Positions 62,850 to 64,000 of a stretch of DNA of 64,000 bases are shown here, piece after piece. This DNA is from Myxococcus landrumus (GTDB lineage: Bacteria; Myxococcota; Myxococcia; Myxococcales; Myxococcaceae). The position numbers were made by a program, and so were the translations under genes. Position 1 is the stretch's first letter, and every line of letters starts with the position of its first letter. The stretch covers positions 5,592,001 through 5,656,000 of the forward strand of contig NZ_CP071091.1 in assembly GCF_017301635.1 (NCBI RefSeq), written 5' to 3'. The notes under the pieces were generated by a model. That model was not told where the DNA came from. It worked only from the letters and a program-made list of their open reading frames with translations, and searched no databases.

Positions 62850-64000
62850 CGCCGCCGCCGCACCAGCGCCAGCACCGCCAAGGCTCCCCAGGCCAGCGCG
62901 CCCACGGGAGCCGCGCCACATCCACAGCCGCCTCCCGAGGGGAAGGGCAACGGTGGCTCCTTTCCCGCATCCGGCTCTCCCCCACCCGCGTCGGGAGTCC
63001 CCGCATCGGGCGGCACCAGCGTGCAGTCTCCAGTCCCCACGCACACCTTCACCTCGGCCTCCGCGCGATTCCCCCGGGTGTCCACCACGACGAAGCGCAC
63101 CAGGTGTCCTCCGGGCGCCAGGTCCGTCGTGTCCCAGCGGTTGTGCTCGCCACCGAAGTGGAAGTGATTGTCCGTGCGCTCATCGACGTAGCGCCGCTCT
63201 CCGTCCACGTAGAACTCCGCCTGCGTGCAGCCCACGTCGTCCTCGCAGTCGCCGTAGAACTCCGCGGACGCGCCAGAGACACGCGCCTCCGCCGTGGGCT
63301 GCGTGAGCTTCGCGACCGGCGGCTCGTCCTGCTTCACCGTGATGGAGAACCGCTGAGCGGCTTCGGGGGCCACGCCGTTGGCAACGCGCACCGCGACGTC
63401 CACCGTCATCTCCGTGGTGGGCGTCCAGGAGATGAGGCCCGTGGCCCCGTCGATGCTCATCCCCGGAGGTGAAGCCGTGAGCGAATACGTGGCCGCGGGA
63501 CGGGCTCGCGCCTCCACGTCGTAGCGGTACGGGTTGCCCACCACCGCCGTGGTGAGCGCGGTAGAGGTGATGTCCGGCGCCAGGTCGTTCATGTCCACCT
63601 CCGCCACCGTCACCGTGCGCGAGTCCAGGCCCGTGGCGGCGACAGAGAACGTGGCGACCCCATCCGCGTTGTCGGCATCGGCGGCGGCCGCCAGCGTCAC
63701 CGTCTGCGGCGTGTTCCAGTTGCTCGGCGTCAACGTCAGCGACGCCCCCTCCTGCACGGTCAGGTCCGCATCACCAGAGGTGCGCGCCACGCTCACCGTG
63801 ACGTTGCGAACGGGGGCACGGGAGAGCGCCACCGTGAACGTCGAGGTGCCGCCCTCGGGGACGTTGACGTTGCTCGACGAGAGCACGAGCTGCGCGGAGT
63901 TGTCCTCGATGGTCGTCGCCAGCACGGACTCCGACGTGAGGCCGCTCGACGACACGGTGAAGGTGGCCGTGTCCTGCACGGCGTCCGCATCCTCCAACGC
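62837..64000 (-). CDS. MYXO-CTERM surface protein with Calx-beta-like and putative Ig domains, N-terminus cut off
   Basis: The frame runs open past the right edge, so the start lies outside; 387 residues are visible. At least one and a half Calx-beta-like repeats (SSNVNVPEGGTSTFTVAL, DNADGVATFSVAATGLDS) are followed by a putative Ig (cadherin-like) domain (about 140-230, SLTASPPGMSIDGATGLISW). Then come a Cys-containing domain and a Pro/Asp/Gly linker. The end is a MYXO-CTERM signal: GCGCGAAP, a hydrophobic helix and RRRR. Such tails are cut by myxosortase at the Cys and direct proteins to the cell surface. The TTG near 63997 is not a real start. Confidence 0.85.
   Translation of the reverse strand, partial: ALEDADAVQDTATFTVSSSGLTSESVLATTIEDNSAQLVLSSSNVNVPEGGTSTFTVALSRAPVRNVTVSVARTSGDADLTVQEGASLTLTPSNWNTPQTVTLAAAADADNADGVATFSVAATGLDSRTVTVAEVDMNDLAPDITSTALTTAVVGNPYRYDVEARARPAATYSLTASPPGMSIDGATGLISWTPTTEMTVDVAVRVANGVAPEAAQRFSITVKQDEPPVAKLTQPTAEARVSGASAEFYGDCEDDVGCTQAEFYVDGERRYVDERTDNHFHFGGEHNRWDTTDLAPGGHLVRFVVVDTRGNRAEAEVKVCVGTGDCTLVPPDAGTPDAGGGEPDAGKEPPLPFPSGGGCGCGAAPVGALAWGALAVLALVRRRRQPR

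Noticed and set aside
1-64000. CRISPR arrays, tRNA genes, insertion sequences, integrase or attachment sites
   Set aside because: No regularly spaced repeats, cloverleaf-like sequence, transposase motif or flanking direct repeats were seen by eye; short or weak cases could be missed.

Overview
The window is about 69% G+C, densely coded and reads as a chromosomal segment of a myxobacterium, most likely Myxococcaceae. The signs are a MYXO-CTERM sorting tail (62837), a CglD-like VWA/thrombospondin-repeat lipoprotein (51354), a PilZ protein of the myxobacterial type next to a eukaryote-like Ser/Thr kinase, a CorE-like copper ECF sigma factor with a Cys-rich tail, and many large lipoproteins. No tRNA, rRNA, CRISPR array, insertion sequence or prophage was seen. 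Both end genes are cut by the window edges.

Layout. 1-10.1 kb: a truncated secreted DUF1592/DUF1588-like protein, a DUF420 membrane protein, a metallophosphoesterase, a large Lhr-type helicase, a sensor kinase with a degenerate receiver domain, and a cysteine-synthase-like PLP enzyme. 10.2-26.3 kb: metal resistance. A CzcCBA-type RND efflux operon is followed by an amidase. Next comes a translationally coupled operon of a metal-binding lipoprotein, a TolC-type channel and a two-domain multicopper oxidase. On the other strand lie a Rieske oxygenase, a Cu(I) P-type ATPase, an odd GIY-YIG fusion and the CorE-like sigma factor. The lipoprotein operon and the sigma gene share a palindrome-plus-GTTACA promoter motif at nearly the same distance from their start codons.

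26.7-35.0 kb: an accessory-looking block of secreted proteins and lipoproteins of unknown function. It includes an 804-residue protein with a pre-toxin (PT-TG-like) segment and a separate C-terminal domain, a WD40-like protein, two tandem lipoprotein paralogues, and a decayed fragment of the block's first gene.

35.0-44.1 kb: sulfur amino acid metabolism. Aspartokinase-homoserine dehydrogenase, cystathionine gamma-synthase and a second Cys/Met PLP enzyme form one operon. A second operon carries cysteine synthase and the MetNIQ methionine importer. In front of the second operon is what looks like a complete cysteine attenuator: a 28-30 codon leader peptide with two Cys-Cys doublets (all TGT), a pause hairpin, an antiterminator segment and a very strong terminator. 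This is the most striking observation in the window.

44.3-64 kb: an NtrC/NtrB-type two-component pair, a lipoprotein/Cys-rich pair, an MBL-fold hydrolase, an M14 peptidase, the CglD-like lipoprotein, the PilZ-kinase pair, SbcCD (SbcC has an unusual repeat insertion), a small membrane protein and the truncated MYXO-CTERM surface protein.
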